A stretch of 64,000 nucleotides of DNA, from positions 744,001 through 808,000 of the forward strand of contig NZ_CP157969.1 in assembly GCF_040215725.1 (NCBI RefSeq), given 5' to 3'. The notes beneath the pieces were generated by a model. The model saw nothing but the letters and a program-made list of their open reading frames with translations. It was not told where the DNA came from and did not search any database. Positions 16,252 to 26,181 of the stretch are shown here, one piece after another. Position 1 is the stretch's first letter, and each line of letters begins with the position of its first letter. The translations under genes and the position numbers were made by a program. The stretch comes from Rhizobium sp. ZPR4 (GTDB lineage Bacteria > Pseudomonadota > Alphaproteobacteria > Rhizobiales > Rhizobiaceae).

Positions 16252-17580
16252 ATGAGCTATCACAACCCACCTACGCCACCCCGCAAGTCGGCGACCTTCG
16301 ACGATCATACGCTGGCGGAAATCCGCCGCGCTGCGGCGACAGGCATCTACGATATCCGTGGCGCCGGCACGAAGCGCAAGGTGCCGCATTTCGACGATCT
16401 GCTCTTTCTCGGCGCTTCGATCTCGCGCTATCCACTCGAAGGCTATCGCGAAAAGTGTGATACGACCGTCGTTCTCGGCAGCCGTTTCGCCAAGAAGCCC
16501 ATCACGCTGAAGACCCCGATCACCATTGCCGGCATGAGCTTCGGTGCGCTTTCGGGCAATGCCAAGGAGGCGCTCGGGCGGGGCGCGACGATTGCCGGCA
16601 CGTCGACCACGACCGGTGACGGCGGCATGACGGACGAAGAACGCGGCCACTCGCAGACGCTGGTCTACCAATATCTCCCGTCGCGTTACGGCATGAACCC
16701 GAAAGACTTGCGTCGCGCTGATGCGATCGAAGTCGTCGTCGGGCAGGGTGCGAAGCCAGGTGGCGGCGGTATGCTGCTTGGCCAGAAGATTTCCGATCGC
16801 GTCGCCAACATGCGCAATCTTCCCAAGGGCATCGACCAGCGCTCGGCCTGCCGCCATCCGGACTGGACCGGTCCGGACGATCTCGAAATCAAGATCATGG
16901 AGTTGCGCGAGATCACTGATTGGGAAAAGCCGATCTACGTCAAGGTCGGTGGCGCGCGCCCCTATTATGACACGGCGCTCGCCGTCAAAGCCGGTGCCGA
17001 CGTCGTCGTGCTTGACGGCATGCAGGGCGGCACGGCCGCGACCCAGGACGTCTTCATCGAGAATGTCGGTATGCCGACGCTTGCCTGTATCCGCCCTGCC
17101 GTCCAGGCGCTGCAGGATCTCGGCATGCATCGCAAGGTGCAGTTGATCATCTCCGGCGGTATCCGGTCCGGTGCCGATGTGGCGAAGGCTTTGGCGCTCG
17201 GCGCGGATGCGGTTGCTATCGGTACGGCGGCGCTGGTCGCGCTCGGCGACAACGATCCGAAATGGGAAGAGGAATACCAGAAGCTCGGCACGACGGCCGG
17301 CGCCTATGACGACTGGCATGAGGGCAAGGACCCGGCCGGTATCACGACGCAGGACCCGGAGCTTGCAAGCCGGCTCGACCCGATTGCGGCTGGCCGGCGC
17401 CTTGCCAATTATCTGAAAGTCATGACGCTGGAAGCGCAGACGATCGCACGCGCTTGTGGCAAGAATCACCTGCACAACCTGGAACCGGAAGATCTCTGTG
17501 CTCTGACGATGGAAGCTGCCGCCATGGCGCAGATCCCGCTCGCCGGCACCAACTGGTATCCGGGCAAGGGAGGCTTTTGA
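16252..17580 (+). CDS. mgsC: N-methylglutamate synthase subunit C (FMN glutamate-synthase domain, GlxD-like)
   Basis: A 442-residue FMN-binding domain of the glutamate-synthase family, a TIM barrel. Visible motifs are TPITIAGMSFGALSGNAKEA, GQGAKPGGGGMLLGQKIS and the FMN-phosphate region VVLDGMQGGTAATQD with SGGIRSGADVAKALALGADA. With MgsA and MgsB it would make N-methylglutamate from gamma-glutamylmethylamide. Automatic pipelines usually call it glutamate synthase large subunit, but it lacks the fused domains of GltB and sits beside gmaS. Confidence 0.88.
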   Translation: MSYHNPPTPPRKSATFDDHTLAEIRRAAATGIYDIRGAGTKRKVPHFDDLLFLGASISRYPLEGYREKCDTTVVLGSRFAKKPITLKTPITIAGMSFGALSGNAKEALGRGATIAGTSTTTGDGGMTDEERGHSQTLVYQYLPSRYGMNPKDLRRADAIEVVVGQGAKPGGGGMLLGQKISDRVANMRNLPKGIDQRSACRHPDWTGPDDLEIKIMELREITDWEKPIYVKVGGARPYYDTALAVKAGADVVVLDGMQGGTAATQDVFIENVGMPTLACIRPAVQALQDLGMHRKVQLIISGGIRSGADVAKALALGADAVAIGTAALVALGDNDPKWEEEYQKLGTTAGAYDDWHEGKDPAGITTQDPELASRLDPIAAGRRLANYLKVMTLEAQTIARACGKNHLHNLEPEDLCALTMEAAAMAQIPLAGTNWYPGKGGF

Positions 17581-17657
17581 CATTCCGGCCGGGCCGAAAG
17601 GCCCGGCCGTACCACGCATCATCGAAGTGTCTCGAAGAAATCCAAAGGGGAACGAGA

Positions 17658-18965
17658 ATGACACTGGATCTTGCTGCCTTTGCCAAAGACAAAGGCATCA
17701 AATATTTCATGATCAGCTACACGGATCTTTTTTCCGGCCAGCGTGCCAAGCTGGTGCCTGCTCAGGCGATTGCCGGCATGCAGGAAGACGGTGCCGGCTT
17801 TGCCGGTTTCGCCACATGGCTCGACATGACGCCTGCCCATCCCGACCTTTTTGCCGTACCCGATGCCTCCTCCGTCATCCAGCTCCCATGGAAGAAGGAT
17901 GTTGCCTGGGTCGCGGCCGATTGCATGATGGAGGGCGAACTGGTCGCCCAGGCGCCGCGAAACGTGCTGAAGAAGCTTGTGAAAGAAGCAGAAGCAGCCG
18001 GCAAGCGCGTCAAAACCGGCGTCGAGGCCGAATTCTTCCTGATCACGGCCGATGGCGCCAAGATTTCCGACGAATATGATACGGCGGAAAAGCCCTGCTA
18101 CGACCAGCAGGCCGTCATGCGGCGCTATGACGTCATTTCCGAGATCTGCGATTATATGCTGGAACTCGGCTGGGGCGCCTATCAGAACGATCACGAGGAC
18201 GCCAACGGCCAGTTCGAGATGAACTGGGAATTCGACGATGCCCTGAAGACGGCAGACAAGCATTCCTTCTTCAAATTCATGGTCAAGTCGATTGCCGAGA
18301 AGCACGGGCTTCGCGCCACCTTCATGCCTAAGCCCTTCAAGGGGCTCACCGGCAATGGCTGCCATTGCCATATCTCCGTGTGGAGCAATGACGGCAGGAC
18401 CAACGTCTTTGCCGACAGGGAGGCTGAATTCGGCCTGTCGGCCGAGGGCAAGCATTTCCTTGGCGGCATCATGAAGCACGCTTCGTCGCTGGCGGCGATC
18501 ACCAACCCGACGGTCAATTCCTACAAGCGCATCAATGCCCCGCGCACGACATCGGGCGCCACCTGGTCTCCTAATACCGTGACATGGACCGGCAACAACC
18601 GCACCCATATGGTGCGCGTGCCTGGCCCCGGCCGCTTCGAACTGCGCCTGCCCGATGGCGCCGTCAATCCCTATCTGCTGCAGGCGGTCATCATCGCTGC
18701 CGGCCTCGATGGCCTTCGCAACAGGGCCGATCCGGGACCGCATCACAACATCGACATGTATGCGGAGGGTCACCTGGTGAAGAATGCGCCGCGCCTGCCG
18801 CTCAATCTGCTCGATGCTTTGCGGGCCTATGACGAGGACGAGGGGCTGAAGCAGGCGATCGGTTCGGAATTTTCCGAAGCCTATCTGAAGCTCAAGCACC
18901 AGGAATGGAACGCCTACTGCTCGCATTTCACGCAGTGGGAGCGCGATAGTACGCTCGATATCTGA
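17658..18965 (+). CDS. gmaS: Gamma-glutamylmethylamide synthetase (glutamine synthetase-like)
   Basis: A 435-residue glutamine synthetase-family ligase. It would join methylamine to glutamate with ATP, the entry step of the NMG pathway. Seen are the catalytic-domain elements GVEAEFFLI, YQNDHEDANGQFEMNWEFDD, FMPKPFKGLTGNGCHCHISV and the late ERLP-like NPYLLQAVIIAAGLDG region. The length matches GmaS (about 440) and the type III-like GlnT group, which is the main alternative. The position after mgsABC supports GmaS. Start ATG 17658 follows an AAAGGGG sequence. Confidence 0.87.
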   Translation: MTLDLAAFAKDKGIKYFMISYTDLFSGQRAKLVPAQAIAGMQEDGAGFAGFATWLDMTPAHPDLFAVPDASSVIQLPWKKDVAWVAADCMMEGELVAQAPRNVLKKLVKEAEAAGKRVKTGVEAEFFLITADGAKISDEYDTAEKPCYDQQAVMRRYDVISEICDYMLELGWGAYQNDHEDANGQFEMNWEFDDALKTADKHSFFKFMVKSIAEKHGLRATFMPKPFKGLTGNGCHCHISVWSNDGRTNVFADREAEFGLSAEGKHFLGGIMKHASSLAAITNPTVNSYKRINAPRTTSGATWSPNTVTWTGNNRTHMVRVPGPGRFELRLPDGAVNPYLLQAVIIAAGLDGLRNRADPGPHHNIDMYAEGHLVKNAPRLPLNLLDALRAYDEDEGLKQAIGSEFSEAYLKLKHQEWNAYCSHFTQWERDSTLDI

Positions 18966-18992
18966 GTGCGTAGCAAAAAGACGCCTGAATGG

Positions 18993-19029
18993 GCTGCTGT
19001 GCCGGGGCGCAATCCCTCGACACAGCAGC
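18993..19029 (+). other. Stem-loop between gmaS and purU
   Basis: GCTGCTGTG at 18993-19001 pairs with CACAGCAGC at 19021-19029 across a 19-nt loop. There is no U-run, so it is more likely an RNA processing or stabilising element within a read-through transcript than a terminator. Confidence 0.4.
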
Positions 19030-19064
19030 GGAATTTCAGCCGTGGACGGCGGAGGAAGATCAGC

Positions 19065-19949
19065 ATGACGAGCTATGTATTAACAGTGGCGTGCAAGTCG
19101 ACGCGGGGGATTGTCGCGGCGATCTCGAACTATCTGGCGGGTGAGGGCTGCAATATCGTCGATTCCAGCCAGTTCGACGATCTCGATACCGGCATGTTCT
19201 TCATGCGCGTCTCCTTCATCTCCGAGGAAGGCGTCGGCGAGGCAGCGCTCGCCGAAGGCTTCAAGCCGATCGCCGAGAAGTTCGCCATGGTGTCAGAAAT
19301 CCACGATGCCAGGAAGCGCATGAAGGTGCTGCTCATGGTCTCGCGCTTCGGCCATTGCCTCAACGACCTGCTCTATCGCTGGAAGATCGGCGCCCTGCCG
19401 ATCGACATCGTCGGCGTCGTCTCCAACCATTTCGATTATCAGAAGGTGGTGGTCAACCACGACATCCCCTTCCACCATATTCCGGTGACCAAGGCTAACA
19501 AGCCGGAGGCGGAAGCCAGGATCATGGATGTGGTCGAGCAGACCGGCACGGAGCTGATCGTGCTCGCCCGCTACATGCAGATCCTGTCGGATTCGATGTG
19601 CCAGAAGATGTCGGGCCGCATCATCAACATCCACCATTCCTTCCTGCCGTCCTTCAAGGGGGCGAACCCCTACAAGCAGGCCTATGAGCGCGGGGTGAAG
19701 CTGATCGGGGCGACGGCGCATTATGTGACGGCCGATCTCGACGAGGGTCCGATCATCGAGCAGGACACGGCGCGCATCACGCATGCGCAGTCGGCCGAGG
19801 ACTATGTCTCAATCGGCCGCGATGTGGAGAGCCAGGTTCTCGCCCGCGCCATCCATGCGCATATCCACTTCCGCACCTTCCTCAACGGCAACCGCACCGT
19901 CGTCTTCCCGGCAAGTCCGGGGTCCTATGCCTCCGAGCGCATGGGGTGA
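19065..19949 (+). CDS. purU: Formyltetrahydrofolate deformylase
   Basis: A 294-residue enzyme that hydrolyses 10-formyltetrahydrofolate to formate and tetrahydrofolate. It has an N-terminal ACT domain (residues 1-80; CKSTRGIVAAISNYLAGEGC) and a formyltransferase-fold catalytic domain with IINIHHSFLPSFKGANPY and TADLDEGPIIEQD, which hold the Asn, His and Asp catalytic triad. GGAGGA precedes ATG 19065; an upstream GTG extension is not homologous. Inside a methylamine cluster it regenerates free tetrahydrofolate after C1 oxidation. Confidence 0.95.
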   Translation: MTSYVLTVACKSTRGIVAAISNYLAGEGCNIVDSSQFDDLDTGMFFMRVSFISEEGVGEAALAEGFKPIAEKFAMVSEIHDARKRMKVLLMVSRFGHCLNDLLYRWKIGALPIDIVGVVSNHFDYQKVVVNHDIPFHHIPVTKANKPEAEARIMDVVEQTGTELIVLARYMQILSDSMCQKMSGRIINIHHSFLPSFKGANPYKQAYERGVKLIGATAHYVTADLDEGPIIEQDTARITHAQSAEDYVSIGRDVESQVLARAIHAHIHFRTFLNGNRTVVFPASPGSYASERMG

Positions 19950-19952
19950 GTG

Positions 19953-20858
19953 ATGACGCTCGCAACAGTGATCGACGGGAAACAAGCGGCGGCATCGGTG
20001 ATCGAGGCCGTGAAGGCTGCAGCGGTTGGGCTTGAAGACGAGGCCGGCGTGAAGACCGGACTTGCGGTCGTCATCGTCGGCGACGATCCGGCCAGCCACA
20101 CCTATGTCGGCGCCAAGGGCCGCATGGCCAGGGAATGCGGCTTCAACTCCATCCAGCACACGCTGCCGGCCGAGACGACGCAGGAAGAATTGGCAAAGCT
20201 CGTGGCTTCGCTAAATGACGATCCGTCCATCCACGGCATTCTCGTGCAGCTGCCGTTGCCGAAGCATCTTAATTCCGATGCGATCATCCAGTCGATCAAG
20301 CCGGAGAAGGATGTCGACGGGTTGCATGTCGTCAATGCCGGCAAGCTGGCAACCGGCGATCTCGAAACCGGGCTGATCTCGTGCACGCCGGCCGGCGCCA
20401 TGCTTTTGGTGCGCTCCATCCATGGCGACGACCTGTCGGGTCTGAACGCCGTGGTCATCGGCCGCTCCAATCTGTTCGGCAAGCCGATGGCGCAATTGCT
20501 GCTTTCTGCCAATGCGACGGTCACGACGGCGCATTCGCGCACGAAGGATCTCGCCGCGGTGGCAAGGGGTGCCGATATTCTGGTGGCGGCCGTCGGCCGG
20601 CCTGAGATGGTCAAGGCGGATTGGGTGAAGCCGGGTGCGACCGTCATCGATGTCGGCATCAACCGCATCGACGCACCGGAGCGGGGCGAGGGCAAGAGCC
20701 GGCTGGTGGGCGATGTCGCCTATGGCGAAGTCTCCGAAGTCGCCGCCGCCATCACGCCGGTTCCGGGCGGTGTCGGTCCGATGACGATCGCCATGCTGAT
20801 GGCCAATACCGTCATCGCTGCCCATCGCTCAGCCGGCAAAAGGCCACCGAGGTTTTGA
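19953..20858 (+). CDS. folD: Bifunctional methylene-THF dehydrogenase/methenyl-THF cyclohydrolase
   Basis: A 301-residue FolD. Catalytic HTYVGAKGR (Tyr and Lys), substrate region [17 protein letters not shown] site [17 protein letters not shown] and the C-terminal [11 protein letters not shown] signature are all present. It oxidises methylene-tetrahydrofolate to formyl-tetrahydrofolate. It starts 3 bp after purU, so the two are one unit: methylene-THF made by the demethylases would pass through FolD and PurU to formate. It may be a second, pathway-dedicated copy. Confidence 0.95.
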   Translation: MTLATVIDGKQAAASVIEAVKAAAVGLEDEAGVKTGLAVVIVGDDPASHTYVGAKGRMARECGFNSIQHTLPAETTQEELAKLVASLNDDPSIHGILVQLPLPKHLNSDAIIQSIKPEKDVDGLHVVNAGKLATGDLETGLISCTPAGAMLLVRSIHGDDLSGLNAVVIGRSNLFGKPMAQLLLSANATVTTAHSRTKDLAAVARGADILVAAVGRPEMVKADWVKPGATVIDVGINRIDAPERGEGKSRLVGDVAYGEVSEVAAAITPVPGGVGPMTIAMLMANTVIAAHRSAGKRPPRF

Positions 20859-20970
20859 ACGAAATGCCGCCTGAAGAGTCAAGAAAAACACCTCGGATCG
20901 GCTTGCCAAGGCGTGAAAGACGATTATAGTCAGGAAATAAATATTCCATAGAAGAAAAAGAGGGAACGAA

Positions 20971-22104
20971 ATGGCATTATCATGGCGTTTCTCCGCCTTG
21001 GCGGACCGGCACCGTGCTCTCGGATCGAAACTCGAGGACTGGAGCGGCATGGGAACCGCCTGGACCTACGAGAAGGACATGTCGCAGGAGCATGTCGCGA
21101 TCCGCACCAAGGCCGGGCTGATGGACGTTTCCGGCCTCAAGAAGGTGCATCTGGTCGGGCCGCACGCCATTGCCGTCCTCGACTATATCACCACCCGCGA
21201 CATGTCGAAGATCTATCCCGGCCGCTCGGTCTATGCTGCGATGCTCAACGAGCGCGGCTACTTCACCGACGACTGCATCGTCTACCGAACCGGTCCGAAC
21301 TCATGGATGCTGGTGCATGGCTCGGGCTCCGGCCACGAGGAGGTGCTCAAGCAGGCGGCCGGCCGCAACTGCGCTGTTCTCTTTGACGACGACCTGCACG
21401 ATCTGTCGCTGCAAGGTCCGGTCGCTGTCGATTATCTTGCCAAATACGTGCCTGGCATCCGCGATCTCAAATATTTTCATCACATGCAGACGACGCTGTT
21501 CGGCGCACCTGTCATGATCTCGCGCACCGGCTATACCGGCGAGCGCGGCTATGAGATCTTCGTACGTGGCCAGGATGCGCCGATGGTCTGGGACCGCATC
21601 GTCGCAGAGGGCGAGGAGATGGGGATCATTCCCTGCTGCTTCAGCGTTCTCGACATGCTGCGCGTCGAAAGCTACCTGCTGTTTTATCCCTACGATAACT
21701 CGCAGATGTATCCTTTCGCCGACCAGCCGCCCGGCGACAGCCTGTGGGAGCTTGGCCTCGATTTCACCGTCAGCCCCGGCAAGACCGGTTTCCGCGGAGC
21801 CGAGGAACATGCACGCCTCAAGGGCAAGGAACGCTTCAAGATCTTCGGCATGCTGATCGATGCCGATAGTCCGGCCGATCTCGGCGACGAGGTCTATGCC
21901 GACGGCAAAAAGGTCGGCGTCATCACCTGCCCTTGCTATTCGTCCTTGACGAAAAAATCGATGGCGATCGCCCGTCTCGACGTTGACAAGGCCGTTCAAG
22001 GCGCGAAGCTGGAGGTCCGCGGCAAGAGCCTCAAGGCGAGCGCGATTGCCCATACGCTGCCGTTCGACGATCCGGAAAAGAAGAAGAGGACGGCCATCGG
22101 CTAA
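20971..22104 (+). CDS. dmmD: DmmD, GcvT-like aminomethyltransferase of dimethylamine degradation
   Basis: A 377-residue protein of the GcvT/YgfZ tetrahydrofolate-binding family. Family features seen: GLMDVSGLKKVHLVGPHAIA, LSLQGPVAVDYLAKYVPG, SRTGYTGERGYEIFV and the C-terminal barrel with KKSMAIARLDVD. It is too long and too poorly placed for a glycine cleavage T protein, since no gcvH or gcvP is nearby. It heads dmmDABC, with GAGGGA before the ATG. The likely role is capture of the formaldehyde from dimethylamine as methylene-THF. Confidence 0.82.
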   Translation: MALSWRFSALADRHRALGSKLEDWSGMGTAWTYEKDMSQEHVAIRTKAGLMDVSGLKKVHLVGPHAIAVLDYITTRDMSKIYPGRSVYAAMLNERGYFTDDCIVYRTGPNSWMLVHGSGSGHEEVLKQAAGRNCAVLFDDDLHDLSLQGPVAVDYLAKYVPGIRDLKYFHHMQTTLFGAPVMISRTGYTGERGYEIFVRGQDAPMVWDRIVAEGEEMGIIPCCFSVLDMLRVESYLLFYPYDNSQMYPFADQPPGDSLWELGLDFTVSPGKTGFRGAEEHARLKGKERFKIFGMLIDADSPADLGDEVYADGKKVGVITCPCYSSLTKKSMAIARLDVDKAVQGAKLEVRGKSLKASAIAHTLPFDDPEKKKRTAIG

Positions 22105-22114
22105 GGAGGCGCTC

Positions 22115-22720
22115 ATGCTTGTCGAAGGCATCAAGAGCCGACCGGTCTACAGGGGTCTCTCCATTCAGCCGCACGCCCGGCGGCATCTGTTTGCGCTGGA
22201 AGGCGAGGGGGCCAATGCCCTCCTCAACCAGAAGCCGGCGCTCGATGATGCGGTCCTGTCGCGCAGCGAAATCCTTTATGTCGCGCGTGGCTCGCAGGGC
22301 AAGGGTCACGACGAGAGCCTGCGCAGGCTCGGCGCCGACATGTTCTTCACGGCGCCGACGATTGCGACATTGCTTTTCCGCCTGAAAGGCTCGCTTGCAA
22401 CGGCGCATATGGGCACGCGGCTTTATATCGCCGGCACGGAAGGCTTCATCGGCCAGGCAATGATGGTGGCGCTCGACTACGGCATGGATCATGCCTCGAT
22501 TATCACGGAACATCGCGGATCGCTGTCCCGTCGCGTGCAATGCGTCCACTGCAAGGGCATCACCGACGATGTCACGCATAGTCCTTTCGCCTGCGGCCAT
22601 TGCGGGCTTCCGCTATTGGTGCGCGACCACTACTCGCGCCGTCTTGGCGCCTTCCAGGGCGTCAACATCGATGCGGAAGAGCCGGGTACTGCGCCCGATC
22701 CAGAGGAGTTGTTCCTGTGA
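22115..22720 (+). CDS. dmmA: Dimethylamine monooxygenase subunit DmmA
   Basis: A 201-residue protein matching the two-part DmmA fold: an N-terminal domain and a C-terminal zinc-ribbon-like domain with C143-x2-C146 and C160-x2-C163. The segment FIGQAMMVALDYGMDHASII resembles the substrate-side electron-transfer fold. AAGGAGG at 22103-22109 sets ATG 22115. Its stop overlaps the dmmB GTG as GTGA, indicating coupled translation. It is a component of the three-part monooxygenase that demethylates dimethylamine. Confidence 0.8.
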   Translation: MLVEGIKSRPVYRGLSIQPHARRHLFALEGEGANALLNQKPALDDAVLSRSEILYVARGSQGKGHDESLRRLGADMFFTAPTIATLLFRLKGSLATAHMGTRLYIAGTEGFIGQAMMVALDYGMDHASIITEHRGSLSRRVQCVHCKGITDDVTHSPFACGHCGLPLLVRDHYSRRLGAFQGVNIDAEEPGTAPDPEELFL

Positions 22721-23682
22721 GCGGTGGTACGCAAATTCCGGTCCGCGTTGCGAAGGTGACTCCCATTGCTGAGCGCATCAAGCGTTTTCGCTTCGAGCGT
22801 CTCGACGGCAAGCCGATGCCGTATTTCTCCGGTGGCGCACATGTGATCGTCTCGATGAACGACGAAGGGCATATGAGGCGCAATGCCTATTCCTTGATGT
22901 CGCCGCCGCATGATTGTTCGGCTTATGAGATCAGCGTACTGCGCGTCGAGGATTCACGCGGCGGCTCCGCCTTCATGCATGAGAAGGTGAGGGAGGGCGA
23001 CGAGCTCAAGGTCAGCTATCCCGTCAATCTCTTCCAGCCGGACTGGCGCGGGCGCAAGCATCTCCTGATTGCCGGCGGCATCGGCATCACCCCTTTCATC
23101 GCGATGATGCAGCAGTTCTCGCGCGAGGGCGCGAATTTCGAGTTGCATTATGCCGTGCGTTCGCTTGATCGCGGCGCCTATTGCCGCGAGCTTGTCGAGC
23201 AATATGGCCAGCAGCGGGTGAAGATCTATTGCGATGCCGATCGTAATTTCATGCCCGTCGCCCGCCTGCTTGAAAGCCAGCCGCTCGGCACGCATCTCTA
23301 TGTCTGCGGCCCGGCCGGCATGATCGATGGCGTATTGAAAACGGGCATCGAGGCCGGCTGGCCGGAACAGAACCTGCATTCCGAGCGCTTTCTGTCGTCG
23401 CAGCCCGGCAAACCCTTCTCCGTCACGCTGACGCGGTCGGGCAAGACCGTTCATGTCGGCCATCACGAAAGCATGCTGGAGGCGATCGAGGCTGCCGGCA
23501 TCGATGCGCCCTTCCTCTGTCGCGGCGGCGCCTGCGGGCAGTGCGAGACGGGTGTCGCGGCCTGCGATGGCAAGCTTCTGCACAACGACGTCTATCTGAC
23601 CGACGAAGAAAAGGCTTCCGGCCGAAAGGTCATGATCTGCGTTTCCCGTTTCGAAGGAAGCGCATTGCATCTCGATCTTTAG
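22717..23682 (+). CDS. dmmB: Dimethylamine monooxygenase reductase subunit DmmB
   Basis: A 321-residue reductase of the phthalate-dioxygenase-reductase type. The flavin domain has RRNAYSLMSPP, the NAD(P)H domain has LLIAGGIGITPFIAMMQQF and HLYVCGPAGMIDG, and a C-terminal plant-type 2Fe-2S domain has ligands C268, C273, C276 and C308. It passes electrons from NAD(P)H to the DmmC oxygenase. A GTG start at 22717 with GAGGAG upstream is chosen over an upstream extension that would overlap dmmA by 120 bp. Confidence 0.87.
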   Translation: MSGGTQIPVRVAKVTPIAERIKRFRFERLDGKPMPYFSGGAHVIVSMNDEGHMRRNAYSLMSPPHDCSAYEISVLRVEDSRGGSAFMHEKVREGDELKVSYPVNLFQPDWRGRKHLLIAGGIGITPFIAMMQQFSREGANFELHYAVRSLDRGAYCRELVEQYGQQRVKIYCDADRNFMPVARLLESQPLGTHLYVCGPAGMIDGVLKTGIEAGWPEQNLHSERFLSSQPGKPFSVTLTRSGKTVHVGHHESMLEAIEAAGIDAPFLCRGGACGQCETGVAACDGKLLHNDVYLTDEEKASGRKVMICVSRFEGSALHLDL

Positions 23683-23711
23683 GCTTCAGGCCGATACTCA
23701 GGAGAACGGAC

Positions 23712-24752
23712 ATGGCAATCGCCTTCAAGAATGAAACATTCCGGGACGATTTCAGCTATCGCAACAGTCCGGAAAATATCCGGCGCTTTCCGTTCCCCTT
23801 CGATCGCGACGAATACATGTATTCCGTCAACATGGAACCGCATGTGAAGGGGCAGCCGAATACGGTCTTCGAAAGTCTCATCGACGTCGATGAGCACTAT
23901 GTCGCCGAGATGCACGACCGGGCTCTGGTGCTGAAGGAGGATCCCTTACGCTATCAGGCGCTGCCGCACATGATGACGGCGCAATGGGATACGCTGGAAC
24001 TCTTGATGGAGGAGCAGGCAGCCGGCTATCCCGAGCATTTCACGCTCACCAAGAACGGTGACCAGTGGCGCTGGATCAACCGTCCCCTTGGCATCGACGA
24101 CACCTTCACCTTCGGTGATGCGTCGACGCTGCCCTACGAACCCTTCGAATACATCACCCGCCAGGCACAGGGCGATTTCTGCATCGTCGACCAGCGCGAC
24201 AGCAATCTCTGGATGGATGCCGGCATGGTCACGACCCAGGCCGACTGGTCGCTCGATTTCGACATCGGTATGAACTTCATGGAATGGCACGGGCCGGTGC
24301 CGCTCGCCCACCAGATCGGCGTCTTCGACCGTGCCTTGAAATTCCTCCTGAACCTGCAGCTGGGCAAGCCGACACGCCGGTTCAACTGGACGATGACGAT
24401 CAATCCGCGCCTCGATACCAGCCCCGAAAACTATCCGAAATGGGGTCCGGATCGCGCTACGGTGACGCCTGAGAATGTCGGCGAAAAGGTGCATCTTCGC
24501 GTCGAGTTGCAGAGCCTGTGGCGCCTGCCGCGTTCCAACGCCATCCTGTTTGTCATCCGCTGCTACCTGATGAACATGGATGAACTCGTCACCGTACCGA
24601 AATGGGCGCGCCGCTTCCCGCGTGTGCTGAAAACCCTGCCGCCGGAACTCATCGACTACAAGGGCCTGACACGGTTCCGACAGACCACGATCGACTGGCT
24701 TTCGAAATATGACGACGGCGCCCCGACCAGTCCCGGCATTTTCCCGGATTGA
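23712..24752 (+). CDS. dmmC: Dimethylamine monooxygenase DmmC, DUF3445 heme-dependent N-demethylase
   Basis: A 346-residue protein of the DUF3445 / heme-dependent oxidative N-demethylase family. Recognised segments include FPFPFDRDEYMYSVNM at the N-terminus, QAQGDFCIVDQRD, and the conserved WRLPRSNAILFVIRCYL near the C-terminus. This is the likely oxygenase that converts dimethylamine to methylamine and formaldehyde with O2, fed by DmmB. It ends 69 bp before tmm in the same orientation. Confidence 0.85.
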   Translation: MAIAFKNETFRDDFSYRNSPENIRRFPFPFDRDEYMYSVNMEPHVKGQPNTVFESLIDVDEHYVAEMHDRALVLKEDPLRYQALPHMMTAQWDTLELLMEEQAAGYPEHFTLTKNGDQWRWINRPLGIDDTFTFGDASTLPYEPFEYITRQAQGDFCIVDQRDSNLWMDAGMVTTQADWSLDFDIGMNFMEWHGPVPLAHQIGVFDRALKFLLNLQLGKPTRRFNWTMTINPRLDTSPENYPKWGPDRATVTPENVGEKVHLRVELQSLWRLPRSNAILFVIRCYLMNMDELVTVPKWARRFPRVLKTLPPELIDYKGLTRFRQTTIDWLSKYDDGAPTSPGIFPD

Positions 24753-24820
24753 TGCCGGGCACCACGCCAAACGACCGCATGCCATAAGAATATCGATACA
24801 ATCGAGAAGGGGAATGCCAC

Positions 24821-26158
24821 ATGACACGAGTTGCCGTTATCGGTGCCGGCCCTTCGGGCCTTGCCCAGTTGAGGGCCTTTCAATCGGCCGCAAAGAAGGG
24901 TGCTGATATCCCGGAAGTCGTCTGCTTCGAAAAGCAGGCGGATTGGGGCGGCCTTTGGAACTATACCTGGCGCACGGGCCTTGATGAATATGGCGAACCC
25001 GTCCATGGCAGCATGTATCGCTATCTCTGGTCGAACGGCCCGAAGGAATGCCTGGAATTCGCCGACTATTCCTTCGAGGAGCATTTCGGCAAGCCGATCG
25101 CCTCCTATCCGCCGCGCGCCGTGCTCTGGGACTATATCAAGGGCCGCGTCGAAAAGGCCGATGTGCGCAAATGGGTACGCTTCAGCACGCCGGTGCGCAT
25201 GGTGCGCTTCGATGAAGGGACGAAGAAGTTCACGGTGACGGCGCATGATCGCACCCAGGACCGGATGTATGACGAGGTGTTCGATTATGTCGTCGTTGCC
25301 TCGGGTCACTTCTCGACGCCGAACGTGCCCTATTTCGAGGGGGTGAAGACCTTCAACGGCCGCGTGCTGCATGCGCATGATTTCCGCGATGCGCTGGAGT
25401 TCAAGGGCAAGGACGTGCTGCTCGTCGGCCGCAGCTATTCGGCCGAGGATATCGGCTCGCAATGCTGGAAATACGGGGCGAAATCCGTAACGACGAGCTA
25501 TCGCTCGAAGCCGATGGGTTTCAAATGGCCTGCCAATTTCGAGGAGCGGCCGCTGCTGACGCGGCTTGAAAACAAGACGGCATATTTTGCTGACGGGTCG
25601 TCGAAGGAGGTCGACGCACTGATCCTGTGCACCGGTTATCAGCATCACTTTCCGTTCATGCCGGATGATCTGCGCCTGAAGACGGCCAATCGCCTCTGGG
25701 CCGACCACCTCTACAAGGGCGTGATTTTCGACGGGAACCCACAGCTCTTCTATATCGGCATGCAGGATCAGTTCTACACCTTCAACATGTTCGACGTGCA
25801 GGCCTGGTGGGCGCGCGATGTCATCATGGGCCGCATCAAGCTGCCGTCGGAAGCAGAGCTGCAGGCGAACTTCGACAAGTGGCGCGCCCGCGAGGAGACA
25901 CTCGAGGATGCCGAGCAGATGATCTGGTATCAGGGCGACTATGTGAAGGAGCTGCTCGCCGAGACGGACTATCCAAGCTTCGATATTGAAGGCACCAACC
26001 AGACCTTTATGGAATGGGAGCATCACAAGGCGGAAAACATCATGGGCTTCCGCGACCATGCCTACCGTTCGCTGATGACCGGCACCATGTCGCCGACACA
26101 TCACACACCCTGGGTCGACGCGCTTGACGATTCGATGGAGGAATATCTGCGCAATTGA
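24821..26158 (+). CDS. tmm: Trimethylamine monooxygenase (flavin-containing)
   Basis: A 445-residue bacterial flavin-containing monooxygenase that oxidises trimethylamine to TMAO with NADPH and O2. The FAD motif GAGPSG is at residues 8-13, the FMO fingerprint [11 protein letters not shown] at 178-188, and the NADP site GRSYSAED at 203-210. The second half has [11 protein letters not shown] and the C-terminal [13 protein letters not shown] typical of Tmm. The length equals known bacterial Tmm proteins. Position after dmmDABC and beside tdm gives strong contextual support over a generic FMO. Confidence 0.9.
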   Translation: MTRVAVIGAGPSGLAQLRAFQSAAKKGADIPEVVCFEKQADWGGLWNYTWRTGLDEYGEPVHGSMYRYLWSNGPKECLEFADYSFEEHFGKPIASYPPRAVLWDYIKGRVEKADVRKWVRFSTPVRMVRFDEGTKKFTVTAHDRTQDRMYDEVFDYVVVASGHFSTPNVPYFEGVKTFNGRVLHAHDFRDALEFKGKDVLLVGRSYSAEDIGSQCWKYGAKSVTTSYRSKPMGFKWPANFEERPLLTRLENKTAYFADGSSKEVDALILCTGYQHHFPFMPDDLRLKTANRLWADHLYKGVIFDGNPQLFYIGMQDQFYTFNMFDVQAWWARDVIMGRIKLPSEAELQANFDKWRAREETLEDAEQMIWYQGDYVKELLAETDYPSFDIEGTNQTFMEWEHHKAENIMGFRDHAYRSLMTGTMSPTHHTPWVDALDDSMEEYLRN

Positions 26159-26181
26159 TCTGCGGTCATTTCCCCACCTAA

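Noticed and set aside
15565..17664. 699-codon open frame on the minus strand
   Set aside because: Mirror of mgsB and mgsC caused by high G+C codon use; no recognisable protein.
17658..18965. Housekeeping glutamine synthetase
   Set aside because: Position directly behind mgsABC and in the methylamine island favours GmaS; type III-like glutamine synthetase remains an alternative.
20971..22104. Glycine cleavage T protein
   Set aside because: No gcvH or gcvP nearby and it heads dmmABC, so DmmD is the better call.
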